Shown here one piece after another: positions 45,401-54,483 of a DNA stretch of 64,000 bases. Below the pieces are notes generated by a model. The model was not told where the DNA came from, did no database searches, and was given only the letters and a program-made list of their open reading frames with translations. Position numbers and translations under genes: made by a program. Origin of the DNA: Lacinutrix sp. C3R15 (lineage in GTDB: Bacteria > Bacteroidota > Bacteroidia > Flavobacteriales > Flavobacteriaceae). Where the stretch lies: contig NZ_JAHKPZ010000012.1 in the NCBI RefSeq assembly GCF_018860825.1, forward strand, positions 434,001 through 498,000, given 5' to 3'. Numbering within the stretch: position 1 is the first letter of the stretch; each line of letters begins with the position of its first letter.

Positions 45401-46440
45401 TGGCAAAGATATTAGTAGTAGATGACGAAACAGATTTAGAAGTACTTATAAAACAGAAATTTAGAAAAGAAATAAGAGCGCAAGAATATGAGTTTTTATT
45501 TGCAATAAATGGTATAGATGCCTTAGATAAGATCACTAAAAACCCAGAAGTTGATATTGTTTTAAGTGATATAAACATGCCTGAAATGGATGGTCTAACC
45601 TTGCTAGCAGAACTTAGTCAGTCTAGTCCGTTAATAAAATCGGTAATCGTTTCTGCCTATGGCGATATGGATAATATAAGAACTGCAATGAATCGTGGTG
45701 CTTTCGATTTTATTACCAAACCCATTAATTTTGAAGATTTAACCATTACCATGAAAAAAACTTTAAAACATGCAAAACACGTAAAAGACACCCTTAAAGC
45801 CATAAAAGAAAACAACATACTAAAAATGTATGTAGATGAAAACGTTCTCAACTTTATGGGTAATAAAGAATATGAAACAACCATAATGTCTAACGAGACC
45901 ATTGAAGGCACAGTAATGTTTATTGATATTTGCGGTTTCACAGCCATTAGTGAAACCACATCTGCAGATAATGTTGTAAAAATGATTAATGCTTATTTTG
46001 ATGAAATGGTTAAAGAAATTATAGAACAAGAAGGCTATATAGATAAGTTTATTGGTGATGCAATTATGGCTGTTTTTAGAGGAGATTATCATTTAGACAG
46101 AGCCATTGATGCTGCATTAGCCGTTTGTAATAAAATAAACGCACTTACAGAAATTGGTGCAGATGTTGGCTATACTCCAAAGGTTTCCATTGGCATTAAA
46201 AGTGGAGAAATGGTTTCTGGTAATATTGGCTCTGTAAGTTTAAAACGTTTAGACTATACTGTTATTGGAGACACTGTAAATACTGCAGCACGTTTACAAG
46301 ATGTTGCCAAAGAAAATCAAATTATCATTTCAGAAAACTGTTATGAAAAAGTAAAGGAATCATTTAAATGCGAAAAAGTAGGTAGTATAAATTTAAAAAA
46401 TAAGGCCGATTTACTTACCATTTATAAAGTAATAGAATAA
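45400..46440 (+). CDS. Receiver-adenylate cyclase fusion (class III)
   Basis: A 346-residue response regulator. Receiver: Asp8-Asp9, phosphoacceptor Asp57 in LSDINMPEMDG, and Lys in FITKPINF. After a helical linker (about 125-165) comes a class III nucleotide cyclase domain: metal-binding aspartates in MFIDICGFTAIS and DKFIGDAIMAVF, and the adenine/ribose region LDYTVIGDTVNTAARL with the transition-state Asn and Arg. The Lys (DKFIGD) with Thr (DYT) fits ATP recognition of the IIIb type, so cAMP is the likely product. It is the output of the module. The stop is followed within four codons by a decayed fadE end. Confidence 0.88.
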   Translation: MAKILVVDDETDLEVLIKQKFRKEIRAQEYEFLFAINGIDALDKITKNPEVDIVLSDINMPEMDGLTLLAELSQSSPLIKSVIVSAYGDMDNIRTAMNRGAFDFITKPINFEDLTITMKKTLKHAKHVKDTLKAIKENNILKMYVDENVLNFMGNKEYETTIMSNETIEGTVMFIDICGFTAISETTSADNVVKMINAYFDEMVKEIIEQEGYIDKFIGDAIMAVFRGDYHLDRAIDAALAVCNKINALTEIGADVGYTPKVSIGIKSGEMVSGNIGSVSLKRLDYTVIGDTVNTAARLQDVAKENQIIISENCYEKVKESFKCEKVGSINLKNKADLLTIYKVIE

Positions 46441-46518
46441 TTAAACGGTGTTGACATAGTAGATTTACGTATCGAAATTACCAAAATGATAAAAGCTAAA
46501 AATGAATACTTTTTTTAA
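46441..46518 (+). pseudogene. Degenerate copy of the 3' end of fadE
   Basis: From 46453 the frame encodes DIVDLRIEITKMIKAKNEYF plus one more Phe and a TAA stop. It aligns without gaps to the last 22 codons of fadE (37823-37888); by my count 51 of 66 bases match, including a 17-base exact run. There is no start codon or upstream part of the gene, so it is a remnant. It marks the far end of the sensory module. Confidence 0.85.
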
Positions 46519-46532
46519 ATACTTCTGTTTAT

Positions 46533-46561
46533 TAAAAAAACCACTTCAAAGTTGAAGTGGT
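46533..46561 (-). terminator. Terminator after the GH15 gene
   Basis: Stem ACCACTTC/GAAGTGGT with an AAAGTT loop. Read on the minus strand it ends in T7, so it mainly serves the GH15 gene. The plus-strand side has a weaker T-run (GTTTATAT) and may also end the sensory module transcript. Confidence 0.75.
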
Positions 46562-46594
46562 GTTTATATAGCTATATTTTAAATACTAAATAAA

Positions 46595-48394
46595 TTAGCT
46601 TATTGTACCTTTTACTCTCTCTTCTGCTGTGACATTAGATAAATTAATAGCCGTTTCAATTAATGCTAAATGCGAATACGCTTGCGGAAAATTACCTAAC
46701 AAACGTTTGGTCTTAAAATCAATATCTTCACTAAACAAACCTAAATGATTGCTATAAGACAATAATTTTTCAAATTGCTCTGTTGCTTTTTGTTCTTCGC
46801 CTATTTTATACAAACTATTAATAAACCAGAAAGTACAAATAGTAAAAGAGGATGAAGGCAAACCAAAATCATCCTGATTTTTATAGCGATACAATAAACC
46901 TTCATAACATAGGTTTTTTTCAATAGCTTTAACCGTACTTACAAACTTTGGATGTTTGGCTTCAATAAAACCATAAGATTCCATGAGTAAAACAGAAGCA
47001 TCTAGATCTTCAGAATTATATGCTTGTGTAAATGCTTGTGCTTTATCATTCCATGCATTATCCATAATATCTTTTCGTATCTCTTCTTCTAAGGCTTCCC
47101 ATTTTGGTAATTTTGATTTCTTTCCTAAAAGTTTAGACACTTTAATGGCCTTATCTACTGCTGTCCAACAAAGCACTTTAGAAAATGTAAAATGCTGATC
47201 TCCTTCTCTAAACTCCCAAATACCTTTATCTGGTTCTTGCCAATGCTTACTAACCACCCAAACAATACCTTTAGTCATGGTCCATAGCTCTTCTCCATTA
47301 TCAATATCATTACTAAAATTGAGTAGTAATTGATGAATAACATCCATTAAAATTCCATAAATATCATTCTGTTTTTGCATATACGCAGCATTTCCTACTC
47401 TAACAGGGCTGGAGTCTTTATAGCCAGAAAGGTGATCTAAAGATTCTTCGGTAAGTTTTTTTTCACCACTAATGCCATACATAATTTGTAACTTCTCATC
47501 TTTGTCTGGCATAAGATCAATAATAAACCTTAGATAACGTCGTGCTATATTTTTATGCCCTAGTTGTGACATTACTTTAATTACCATTGAGGCATCTCGA
47601 ATCCAACAAAAACGATAATCCCAATTTCTAACCTCACCAATAGTTTCTGGCAAAGAGGTAGTTGCTGCGGCTAAAACTGCACCAGTTTTATCATAACTCA
47701 ATAACTTTAAAGTCATTGCGCTACGCGATATTTGTGCATTGAACTTTTTATATGTTGGTGTGCGTTCTAACCAATTTAACCAATATACTTTGGTGCGTTC
47801 ATACTCTAAACTTGCATATTTTAAGTGCGGTACAAATAGTTTCTCATTATAACCTACCAAGAAAAAATGATCAGAATCTATGCTAATCGTTTCCCCATTT
47901 AATACCGCATTTTTATCTAAATCGGTATACATAAATAAGGTATCATAGGTGTCTTCATTATTCAAACTCACAATAAAATCGTCTTTTACATAAGTAGAGG
48001 TAACCCCTTTTGCATATTCTAACTTAGGATCATAAGCAACCTGTAACTCTGGTTTTCCTGAAATATATTTTATATATCTAATAAATTCTGGAGGCGAATG
48101 GTAACTTCCGTTTGGTTTATGATATCTTGGCATAAAGTCAATAACTTCAAAAACATCATTGCCTTTAGTAAAACGTGTAACTAAAATAGCTGTATTTTCT
48201 TGATAAAATTGTTCTGTGCTATAACCTTCATTAACCTGAAAGCCAAAACTCCCGCCAATGTTGTCATCTAGTAACTTTGCAAACACCGATGCAGAATCAA
48301 ATTTTGGCAAACAACACCAATCAATAGATGCATCTTTGGACACTAAAGCAGCACTTCTACAATTTCCTATAATTCCGTAATCTAAATTATTCAT
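46595..48394 (-). CDS. Glycoside hydrolase family 15 protein (trehalase/glucoamylase-like)
   Basis: A 599-residue cytoplasmic enzyme with no signal peptide. The N terminus MNNLDYGIIGNCRSAALVS and SIDWCCLPKFDS are typical of bacterial GH15 trehalase-like proteins. The (alpha/alpha)6 barrel shows VRNWDYRFCWIRDASM with the substrate-binding and general acid region, and WEFREGDQHFTFSKVLCW. Inverting hydrolysis of an alpha-glucoside is expected. The gene is divergent from the trehalose synthesis gene, so trehalose or trehalose-derived glucan is the probable substrate. Specificity is not decided by sequence. Confidence 0.85.
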   Translation of the reverse strand: MNNLDYGIIGNCRSAALVSKDASIDWCCLPKFDSASVFAKLLDDNIGGSFGFQVNEGYSTEQFYQENTAILVTRFTKGNDVFEVIDFMPRYHKPNGSYHSPPEFIRYIKYISGKPELQVAYDPKLEYAKGVTSTYVKDDFIVSLNNEDTYDTLFMYTDLDKNAVLNGETISIDSDHFFLVGYNEKLFVPHLKYASLEYERTKVYWLNWLERTPTYKKFNAQISRSAMTLKLLSYDKTGAVLAAATTSLPETIGEVRNWDYRFCWIRDASMVIKVMSQLGHKNIARRYLRFIIDLMPDKDEKLQIMYGISGEKKLTEESLDHLSGYKDSSPVRVGNAAYMQKQNDIYGILMDVIHQLLLNFSNDIDNGEELWTMTKGIVWVVSKHWQEPDKGIWEFREGDQHFTFSKVLCWTAVDKAIKVSKLLGKKSKLPKWEALEEEIRKDIMDNAWNDKAQAFTQAYNSEDLDASVLLMESYGFIEAKHPKFVSTVKAIEKNLCYEGLLYRYKNQDDFGLPSSSFTICTFWFINSLYKIGEEQKATEQFEKLLSYSNHLGLFSEDIDFKTKRLLGNFPQAYSHLALIETAINLSNVTAEERVKGTIS

Positions 48395-48477
48395 TAATTT
48401 TTCTGTTTAAAATGATGGGTATAACTTGCAATTTCTTTAAATTAACGAAAATCTATAAAACCATCCAAAATATTAGT

Positions 48478-50676
48478 ATGAATAAAACAATAATAGTTTC
48501 TAACAGATTACCTCTTCAAATTTCAATAGAACAAGATACCCTTAATGTAACAGCTAGTGTTGGCGGACTTGCAACAGGTATGAAATCGGTTCATGCTGAT
48601 GGAAATGGTGTATGGGTTGGCTGGACTGGTATTACCGATGAAGAGCTAGATGATTCTTTAAAAAAAGAAGTAAACGCTAAAGTTGAAAAAGCAAAATGTA
48701 AAGCTGTAGGGCTTACGGAAGAAGATATTAATGATTATTATTTAGGATTTAGTAACCGTACCCTGTGGCCTCTATTTCATTATTTTTTAGAATATACAGA
48801 ATTTGAAAACATACAATGGGAAGCATACAAACGTGTAAACGAAAAATTTGCTCAAGTTGTTTTAGACACGATTGAAGATGGAGATACCGTTTGGGTACAC
48901 GATTACCAATTATTGCTTTTACCACAACTTATAAAAGAAGTAAAACCAGAAGTTACTATAGGTTTCTTTTTGCATATTCCGTTTCCTTCTTATGAAATAT
49001 TTAGAACTTTCCCTTGGCGTAAAGAACTACTTACAGGAATGCTAGGTGCTGACCTAATTGGTTTTCATACCTATGATTACGAACGTCATTTTTTAAGCTC
49101 TGTAAAAAGAATTTTGCGCTTAGATGTGAATTTTAATGAAATTACCTACCATGACAGAATTGTTAAAGTAGATTCTTTTCCTATGGGAATTGATTATAAG
49201 AAATTTCATGAAGCTGCTCTTGCACATAACAATCCTGACACAAAAATATCAGAACTTCAAAACCGTTTAGACACCCATTTAAATGAAGGAGATGATAAAA
49301 AATTCATCCTTTCTATAGATCGATTAGATTATACAAAGGGAATTCCTAACAGATTAAAAGCCTTCGAGTATTTTTTAAATACCTATCCGCAATACAAAGA
49401 GAAAGTACGACTAATCATGTTAGCGGTTCCTTCGCGATCAGACGTTCCACAATACCAAAGATTAAAACGAGAAACAGACGAGTTAGTAGGACGAATAAAT
49501 GGCGAATTCTCTACGGTTAGCTGGACACCAATTTGGTATTTTTATAGGTCCTTGCCTTTTGAAAACTTAATTGACCTATATACTTCTTCTGATGTGGCAC
49601 TAATTACACCGGTTAGAGATGGTATGAATTTAGTTGCTAAAGAATACGTAGCTACACGTACCAATTTAGATGGCGTTCTTATTTTAAGTGAAATGGCAGG
49701 TGCCGCTAAAGAAATGAACGAAGCTATCTTAATAAACCCTAATAGTTTTGAAGATTTTGCTACCGCTTTAGATACAGCATTAACCATGCCTTTAGAAGAA
49801 CAAAATAATAGAATGAAAATTTTACAAAAACGTTTAAAGCGCTATGATGTAGAAAAATGGGCAAAAGAATTCTTGGAAACTTTAGAAGCTACCAACCAAT
49901 TACAAGAAATTGTAGTATCTAAAAAATTAAATACCAAAGAAGAAAATATTATTATTGAAAAATTTAAAAAGGCAAAAAACAGATTAATTCTGTTAGATTA
50001 TGATGGCACTTTAGTTGGCTTTAAAGACAACCCGCAAGATGCAAAACCAGATGCAGAACTTTTTAAACTTTTAGATGCCTTTGAAAACCAACAAAACACC
50101 AAACTATGTCTTATTAGCGGAAGAGATAAAGCTACTTTTGAAAAATGGTATAACAATAAAGATTATGATTTAATTACAGATCATGGTGTTTGGATTAGAG
50201 AAGATAAAAAATGGACCCCTTTAGAAATTTTAAAAACCGAATGGATGTCTAATATTAAACCAATTCTGGAAACTTTTGTAGATAGAACACCTGGCACATT
50301 TATTGAAGAAAAAGAATATTCACTGGCTTGGCATTACAGAACTGCAGATCCTGAATTGGCACAAATACGTACTATGGAACTAAATACCGTATTAACAAGT
50401 ATGGTTACTAATAATGAGTTATCTGTTTTACAAGGCAATAAAGTAATAGAAATAAAAAGTAGTAATGTAAATAAAGGAAGAGCTACAAGCCAACTTTTAA
50501 TGAAAGAAGACTATGATTTTGTTTTAATAATGGGTGATGACTGGACCGATGAATACATGTTTGAGGTAGCGCCAGATTTTGCTACAACCATTAAAATTGG
50601 TTATGTAAAAACAAAAGCTAAATATCAAATTAAAGACCCTAGTAAAGTTCGAGAATTATTAAAAGAACTCGTTTAA
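48478..50676 (+). CDS. Trehalose-6-phosphate synthase / phosphatase fusion
   Basis: A 732-residue bifunctional enzyme that makes trehalose from UDP-glucose and glucose 6-phosphate. The GT20 synthase (about residues 1-460) starts IIVSNRLPLQ, and has WVHDYQLLLLP, GFFLHIPFPSYEIFR, SIDRLDYTKGIPNR and PVRDGMNLVAKEYVA. The HAD-type phosphatase (about 480-732) has LLDYDGTLVGF and GDDWTDEYMF. The start at 48478 gives the conserved N terminus; an ATG at 48412 would add 22 residues running back toward the divergent GH15 gene. Synthesis and breakdown of trehalose are thus encoded back to back, probably for osmotic or cold stress. Confidence 0.93.
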   Translation: MNKTIIVSNRLPLQISIEQDTLNVTASVGGLATGMKSVHADGNGVWVGWTGITDEELDDSLKKEVNAKVEKAKCKAVGLTEEDINDYYLGFSNRTLWPLFHYFLEYTEFENIQWEAYKRVNEKFAQVVLDTIEDGDTVWVHDYQLLLLPQLIKEVKPEVTIGFFLHIPFPSYEIFRTFPWRKELLTGMLGADLIGFHTYDYERHFLSSVKRILRLDVNFNEITYHDRIVKVDSFPMGIDYKKFHEAALAHNNPDTKISELQNRLDTHLNEGDDKKFILSIDRLDYTKGIPNRLKAFEYFLNTYPQYKEKVRLIMLAVPSRSDVPQYQRLKRETDELVGRINGEFSTVSWTPIWYFYRSLPFENLIDLYTSSDVALITPVRDGMNLVAKEYVATRTNLDGVLILSEMAGAAKEMNEAILINPNSFEDFATALDTALTMPLEEQNNRMKILQKRLKRYDVEKWAKEFLETLEATNQLQEIVVSKKLNTKEENIIIEKFKKAKNRLILLDYDGTLVGFKDNPQDAKPDAELFKLLDAFENQQNTKLCLISGRDKATFEKWYNNKDYDLITDHGVWIREDKKWTPLEILKTEWMSNIKPILETFVDRTPGTFIEEKEYSLAWHYRTADPELAQIRTMELNTVLTSMVTNNELSVLQGNKVIEIKSSNVNKGRATSQLLMKEDYDFVLIMGDDWTDEYMFEVAPDFATTIKIGYVKTKAKYQIKDPSKVRELLKELV

Positions 50677-50761
50677 AACCCGTTTTTTATTACCATTTTT
50701 TTAACAATAACACTTTTAACCACTCTCTTATATTTTTGTATGTTTGAGTAAATTTATAGCA

Positions 50762-52402
50762 ATGAAATCACCTTTATTTTACCTAGTTGTTTTTTTAATA
50801 TTCCCTTTAACTTATAGCAATGCGCAGTTATTACAAGAAAAAAACAATTTTACAAAACAAGACACTTTAAGAGGAAGCATCACTCCAGAACGCGAATGGT
50901 GGGATTTAACCTATTACCATTTAGATATAAAAGTAAATCCAAACGAAAAAACAATTGGCGGAAAAAACACCATTAAGTATAAAGTTTTAAAAGAAAACAA
51001 CGTATTACAAGTAGATTTACAAACACCTTTACAAATCACTAAAGTAACCCAAGACAATACAGAACTAGAAGTAGAACATGTTGGAAATGCACATTTTGTG
51101 ACTTTAAAAAAAACACAAAATATTGGCGATGTAAATAGTATAGAAGTGTTTTATCAAGGTACTCCAAAAGAAGCAATTCGCGCTCCTTGGGATGGAGGTT
51201 TTTCATGGAAAAAAGATAACAACGGAAATCATTTTATAGCTACATCTTGTCAAGGCTTAGGAGCAAGTGTATGGTGGCCAAACAAAGACCATATGTATGA
51301 CGAAGTAGATAGTATGGATATTAGCGTAACCATACCTAAAGGTTTAATGAATGTTTCTAACGGAAGACTTCAAAGCATTGTTGACAATAAAGATGAAACC
51401 ATTACTACCAATTGGCATGTTGCAAACCCTATTAATAATTACGGAGTAAATGTAAACATAGGAGATTACGTAAATTTTTCGGAAGTATACAAAGGAGAAA
51501 ATGGCGATTTAGACATGAATTATTATGTACTACGTGATAATTTAGAAAAAGCAAAAGTACATTTTAAAGATGCGCCAAAAATGATGAAAGCTTTTGAGCA
51601 TTGGTTTGGGCCTTATCCTTTTTATGAAGACAGTTTTAAATTGGTTGAAGTACCTTATTTAGGTATGGAACACCAAAGTTCTGTAACCTACGGAAACCAA
51701 TATATGAAAGGCTATTTGGGTAAAGATACCTCTGGAACAGGAGAAGGTTTAAAGTTCGATTTTATTATCATTCACGAAGCTGGACATGAATGGTTTGCAA
51801 ACAACATTACTAATGTAGACATTGCAGATATGTGGATACATGAAAGCTTTACAAACTACTCTGAAAATCTATTTTTAGACTATTATTATGGTAAAGAATC
51901 TTCAGCAAAATATGTTATTGGTACCCGTTCTGGTATTAGAAATGACAAACCTATTATTGGTCAATATAACGTAAACAATGAAGGTTCTGGAGATATGTAT
52001 AATAAAGGTGGAAATATGCTACATACCTTGCGTCAACTTATTGAAGATGATGAAAAATGGCGACAAATACTACGTGGTTTAAACAAAACGTTTTATCACC
52101 AAACCGTTACTACACAACAAATTGAAAACTACTTGAGTGAACAATCAGGAATAGATTTAACTGCGTTTTTTAATCAATATTTAAGAGATATTAGAATTCC
52201 TACTCTAGAATATAAAATTAAAAACAACCAGCTAAAATATAGATGGACTAACATTGTAGATGGTTTTGATATGCCAATTCAAGTTACCATAGATAATAAA
52301 GAACAGTGGATTTTCCCGAATAGCGAATGGAAAACCTTAGCTATAAAAAACAATACCATTTTAATTGATGAAGATTTTTATGTAAAATCCATTAAGCGCT
52401 AA
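50762..52402 (+). CDS. M1-family zinc aminopeptidase
   Basis: A 546-residue exported metallopeptidase. A signal peptide (about 1-22, FPLTYSNAQ) is followed by the N-terminal beta domain. The zinc site is HEAGHEWFANN (HExxH) with the third ligand Glu in WIHESFTNYSE 18 residues later; VPYLGMEHQSSVTYG is the GxMEN-like exopeptidase region, modified to GMEHQ. The C-terminal part is shorter than in PepN. The ATG at 50762 is chosen over a TTG at 50744. It probably trims peptides in the periplasm or outside the cell. Confidence 0.9.
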   Translation: MKSPLFYLVVFLIFPLTYSNAQLLQEKNNFTKQDTLRGSITPEREWWDLTYYHLDIKVNPNEKTIGGKNTIKYKVLKENNVLQVDLQTPLQITKVTQDNTELEVEHVGNAHFVTLKKTQNIGDVNSIEVFYQGTPKEAIRAPWDGGFSWKKDNNGNHFIATSCQGLGASVWWPNKDHMYDEVDSMDISVTIPKGLMNVSNGRLQSIVDNKDETITTNWHVANPINNYGVNVNIGDYVNFSEVYKGENGDLDMNYYVLRDNLEKAKVHFKDAPKMMKAFEHWFGPYPFYEDSFKLVEVPYLGMEHQSSVTYGNQYMKGYLGKDTSGTGEGLKFDFIIIHEAGHEWFANNITNVDIADMWIHESFTNYSENLFLDYYYGKESSAKYVIGTRSGIRNDKPIIGQYNVNNEGSGDMYNKGGNMLHTLRQLIEDDEKWRQILRGLNKTFYHQTVTTQQIENYLSEQSGIDLTAFFNQYLRDIRIPTLEYKIKNNQLKYRWTNIVDGFDMPIQVTIDNKEQWIFPNSEWKTLAIKNNTILIDEDFYVKSIKR

Positions 52403-52404
52403 TA

Positions 52405-52977
52405 ATGCAATTAGAAGAATTCTATTTTAAATCTGATACCGAATGGAGAGAGTGGCTACATATAAATCACGATAGTGATACTGGCATTCACCTCATCTTT
52501 TACAAAGTAGACCACAAAAACGAAAGTATGCGATGGGAAGAAGCTGTAAAAGTAGCCTTATGCTATGGTTGGATAGATAGTACAGTTAAAAGTTTAGGCA
52601 ACGGAAAACGCAGGCAATATTTTTGTAAGCGAAATCCTAAAAGTGTTTGGAGTGCTTTAAATAAAAGACACATTAAAGATTTACTTGCCAAAGGATTAAT
52701 GCATCCAAAAGGAATAGAAATTATTGAAATAGGAAAGCAAAACGGAAGCTGGACTGCTTTAGATGCTGTTGAAAAAGGTATTATTCCTGAAATACTTCAA
52801 GTAGCTTTTAACAAAAATCCTAAAGCGTTTGAAAATTACAACAATTTTGCTCCTTCGTACAGAAAGAGTTATTTGTATTGGTTAAACCAAGCAAAACGAG
52901 AAGCTACAAAAGAAAAAAGAGTTACTGAAATTATTAAACTTTGCCAAGCAAATATTAAATCTAGAGATGCTTGGTAA
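52405..52977 (+). CDS. YdeI/OmpD-associated family protein
   Basis: A 190-residue soluble protein. Motifs WEEAVKVALCYGWIDSTVK (about residues 43-61) and RKSYLYWLNQAKREATKEKR (about 150-170) are the signature of the YdeI/OmpD-associated family, sometimes called bacteriocin-protection proteins. The molecular role is unknown. It starts two bases after the M1 peptidase stop, so they share a transcript, although a functional tie is not obvious. Confidence 0.82.
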   Translation: MQLEEFYFKSDTEWREWLHINHDSDTGIHLIFYKVDHKNESMRWEEAVKVALCYGWIDSTVKSLGNGKRRQYFCKRNPKSVWSALNKRHIKDLLAKGLMHPKGIEIIEIGKQNGSWTALDAVEKGIIPEILQVAFNKNPKAFENYNNFAPSYRKSYLYWLNQAKREATKEKRVTEIIKLCQANIKSRDAW

Positions 52978-53023
52978 TACTAGAATATTGAAAGGCTTCA
53001 TCTTTTTTTCGACTGAATAAAAA

Positions 53024-54247
53024 ATGAGATTCAAAATGCATATTCAAAAAGTAAATTTTAAAAACACCGAAGGACAACAATTGGTTGGTAGATTAGAACT
53101 TCCTATAAACCAACATCCACATAACTTTGTCATTTTTGCACATTGTTTTACCTGCAACAAAAACTTATCTGCTGTAAAAAACATAACGCGTGAATTAACA
53201 GCAAACGGTTTTGGTGTATTACGTTTTGATTTTACAGGTTTAGGTGAGAGTGAAGGTGCTTTTGAAAACACTAATTTTTCAGGAAATGTAGAAGATTTAA
53301 TTAGTGCATCTAATTATTTAAAAGAAAACTATACTGCTCCTACCCTTTTAATTGGTCACTCATTAGGTGGAGCTGCTGTTATTTTTGCAGCATCTAAAAT
53401 TAAATCGGTTAAGGCAGTTGCTACCATAGGCGCTCCTTCTACCCCAAAACACGTACAGCACTTAATAAAAAGTAGTGTTTCAGAAATAAAAGCAACCGGA
53501 AAAGCAAATGTGAATATTGGAGGAAGAGCTTTCACGATTAAAAAACAATTTTTAGACGATATTGAAACTAAATCTTTACCAGATGTAGCCCAAAATTTAC
53601 GCAAAGCTTTATTGGTAATGCATGCACCACAAGATACAACAGTAGGTATTGAAAATGCAGAAGAAATATATGTAGCAGCAAGACACCCAAAAAGTTTTGT
53701 AACGCTTGATGGTGCAGATCATTTATTAATGAAAAAAGAAGATTCTATTTACGCAGGAAGCGTAATTGCTACTTGGGCAAAACGTTATATTACTATTCCT
53801 ACAATAGAAACAGTAAATACTACACATCAAGCAGTAGCAAGCCTAGACGCACAAGATGGTTATACCGCACAAATGACTGTAGGAAACCATACTATGATGG
53901 CAGATGAACCTATAGCTTATGGTGGTAATGATTTTGGACCTTCGCCTTACGAGTATGTTTCTGCAGGACTATCTGCTTGTACAGCTATAACAGTACAAAT
54001 GTATGTAAAACGTAAAGATTGGGATTTACAAAATATTGAAGTACATACTTCGCATACTAAAGTAGTAAAACCAGTTATTGAAAATGGCGAAAACAAAGAA
54101 ATTAAAGTAGATACTTTTATTAGAGAAATAAAACTAACTGGAAATTTAGACGAGAAACAAATACAACGCATTCTTCAAATTGCAAATAAATGTCCTGTGC
54201 ATAAAACGTTACATAGTGCTATAGAAGTGATTACAAAACTAGTATAA
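53024..54247 (+). CDS. Alpha/beta hydrolase fused to an OsmC-family peroxidase-like domain
   Basis: A 407-residue fusion. The hydrolase part (about 1-255) has the nucleophile motif GHSLGGAAV, FTGLGESEG, and the later APQDTTVGIENA and GADHLLM acid/His region. The OsmC part (about 265-407) has GPSPYEYVSAGLSACTAIT with the first reactive cysteine and CPVHKTLHS with the second; OsmC proteins reduce organic hydroperoxides with this cysteine pair. This fusion is known in many bacteria. ATG 53024 is listed; an ATG at 53036 would give MHIQKVNF and is equally possible. Confidence 0.9.
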   Translation: MRFKMHIQKVNFKNTEGQQLVGRLELPINQHPHNFVIFAHCFTCNKNLSAVKNITRELTANGFGVLRFDFTGLGESEGAFENTNFSGNVEDLISASNYLKENYTAPTLLIGHSLGGAAVIFAASKIKSVKAVATIGAPSTPKHVQHLIKSSVSEIKATGKANVNIGGRAFTIKKQFLDDIETKSLPDVAQNLRKALLVMHAPQDTTVGIENAEEIYVAARHPKSFVTLDGADHLLMKKEDSIYAGSVIATWAKRYITIPTIETVNTTHQAVASLDAQDGYTAQMTVGNHTMMADEPIAYGGNDFGPSPYEYVSAGLSACTAITVQMYVKRKDWDLQNIEVHTSHTKVVKPVIENGENKEIKVDTFIREIKLTGNLDEKQIQRILQIANKCPVHKTLHSAIEVITKLV

Positions 54248-54253
54248 CTAAAA

Positions 54254-54472
54254 TAGTACCATTAATAACCAAGTAAAGAATCTCAAATAGCATGTCATTC
54301 AGAGCGAAGCGAAGAATCTCAAAACATTGTGTCATCCAAAGCGAAGCAAACAATCTTAAAATAGCATGTCATTTAAAGCCAAGCGAAGAATCTTAAAATA
54401 GCATGTCATTCAGAGCGAAGCGAAGAATCTCACATTAAGATTCATCAGTCTTAACTTTGCTCTGAATAACCA
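54254..54472. repeat. 37-bp tandem repeat array with an inverted copy
   Basis: Four units of exactly 37 bases at 54288, 54325, 54362 and 54399, with core GTCATTCAGAGCGAAGCGAA and GAATCT. A shorter, worn unit precedes (54254-54287), and a degenerate inverted copy follows (about 54435-54472: GATTCATCAG...TTTGCTCTGAATAAC). The core is the kind of interspersed repeat seen between genes in many Bacteroidota genomes. Units are directly adjacent, so this is not a CRISPR array. It lies between the convergent hydrolase-OsmC and MoxR genes and could act as an RNA hairpin or terminator. Confidence 0.85.
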
Positions 54473-54483
54473 GATACTACCTA

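Noticed and set aside
38236-46440. The sensory module as a prophage or integrative element
   Set aside because: No integrase, transposase, structural or transfer genes are visible. Only the duplicated fadE end suggests mobility, so I report it as a scar and not as an element.
54288-54435. CRISPR array
   Set aside because: The 37-bp units are directly adjacent with no spacers, and no cas genes are present.
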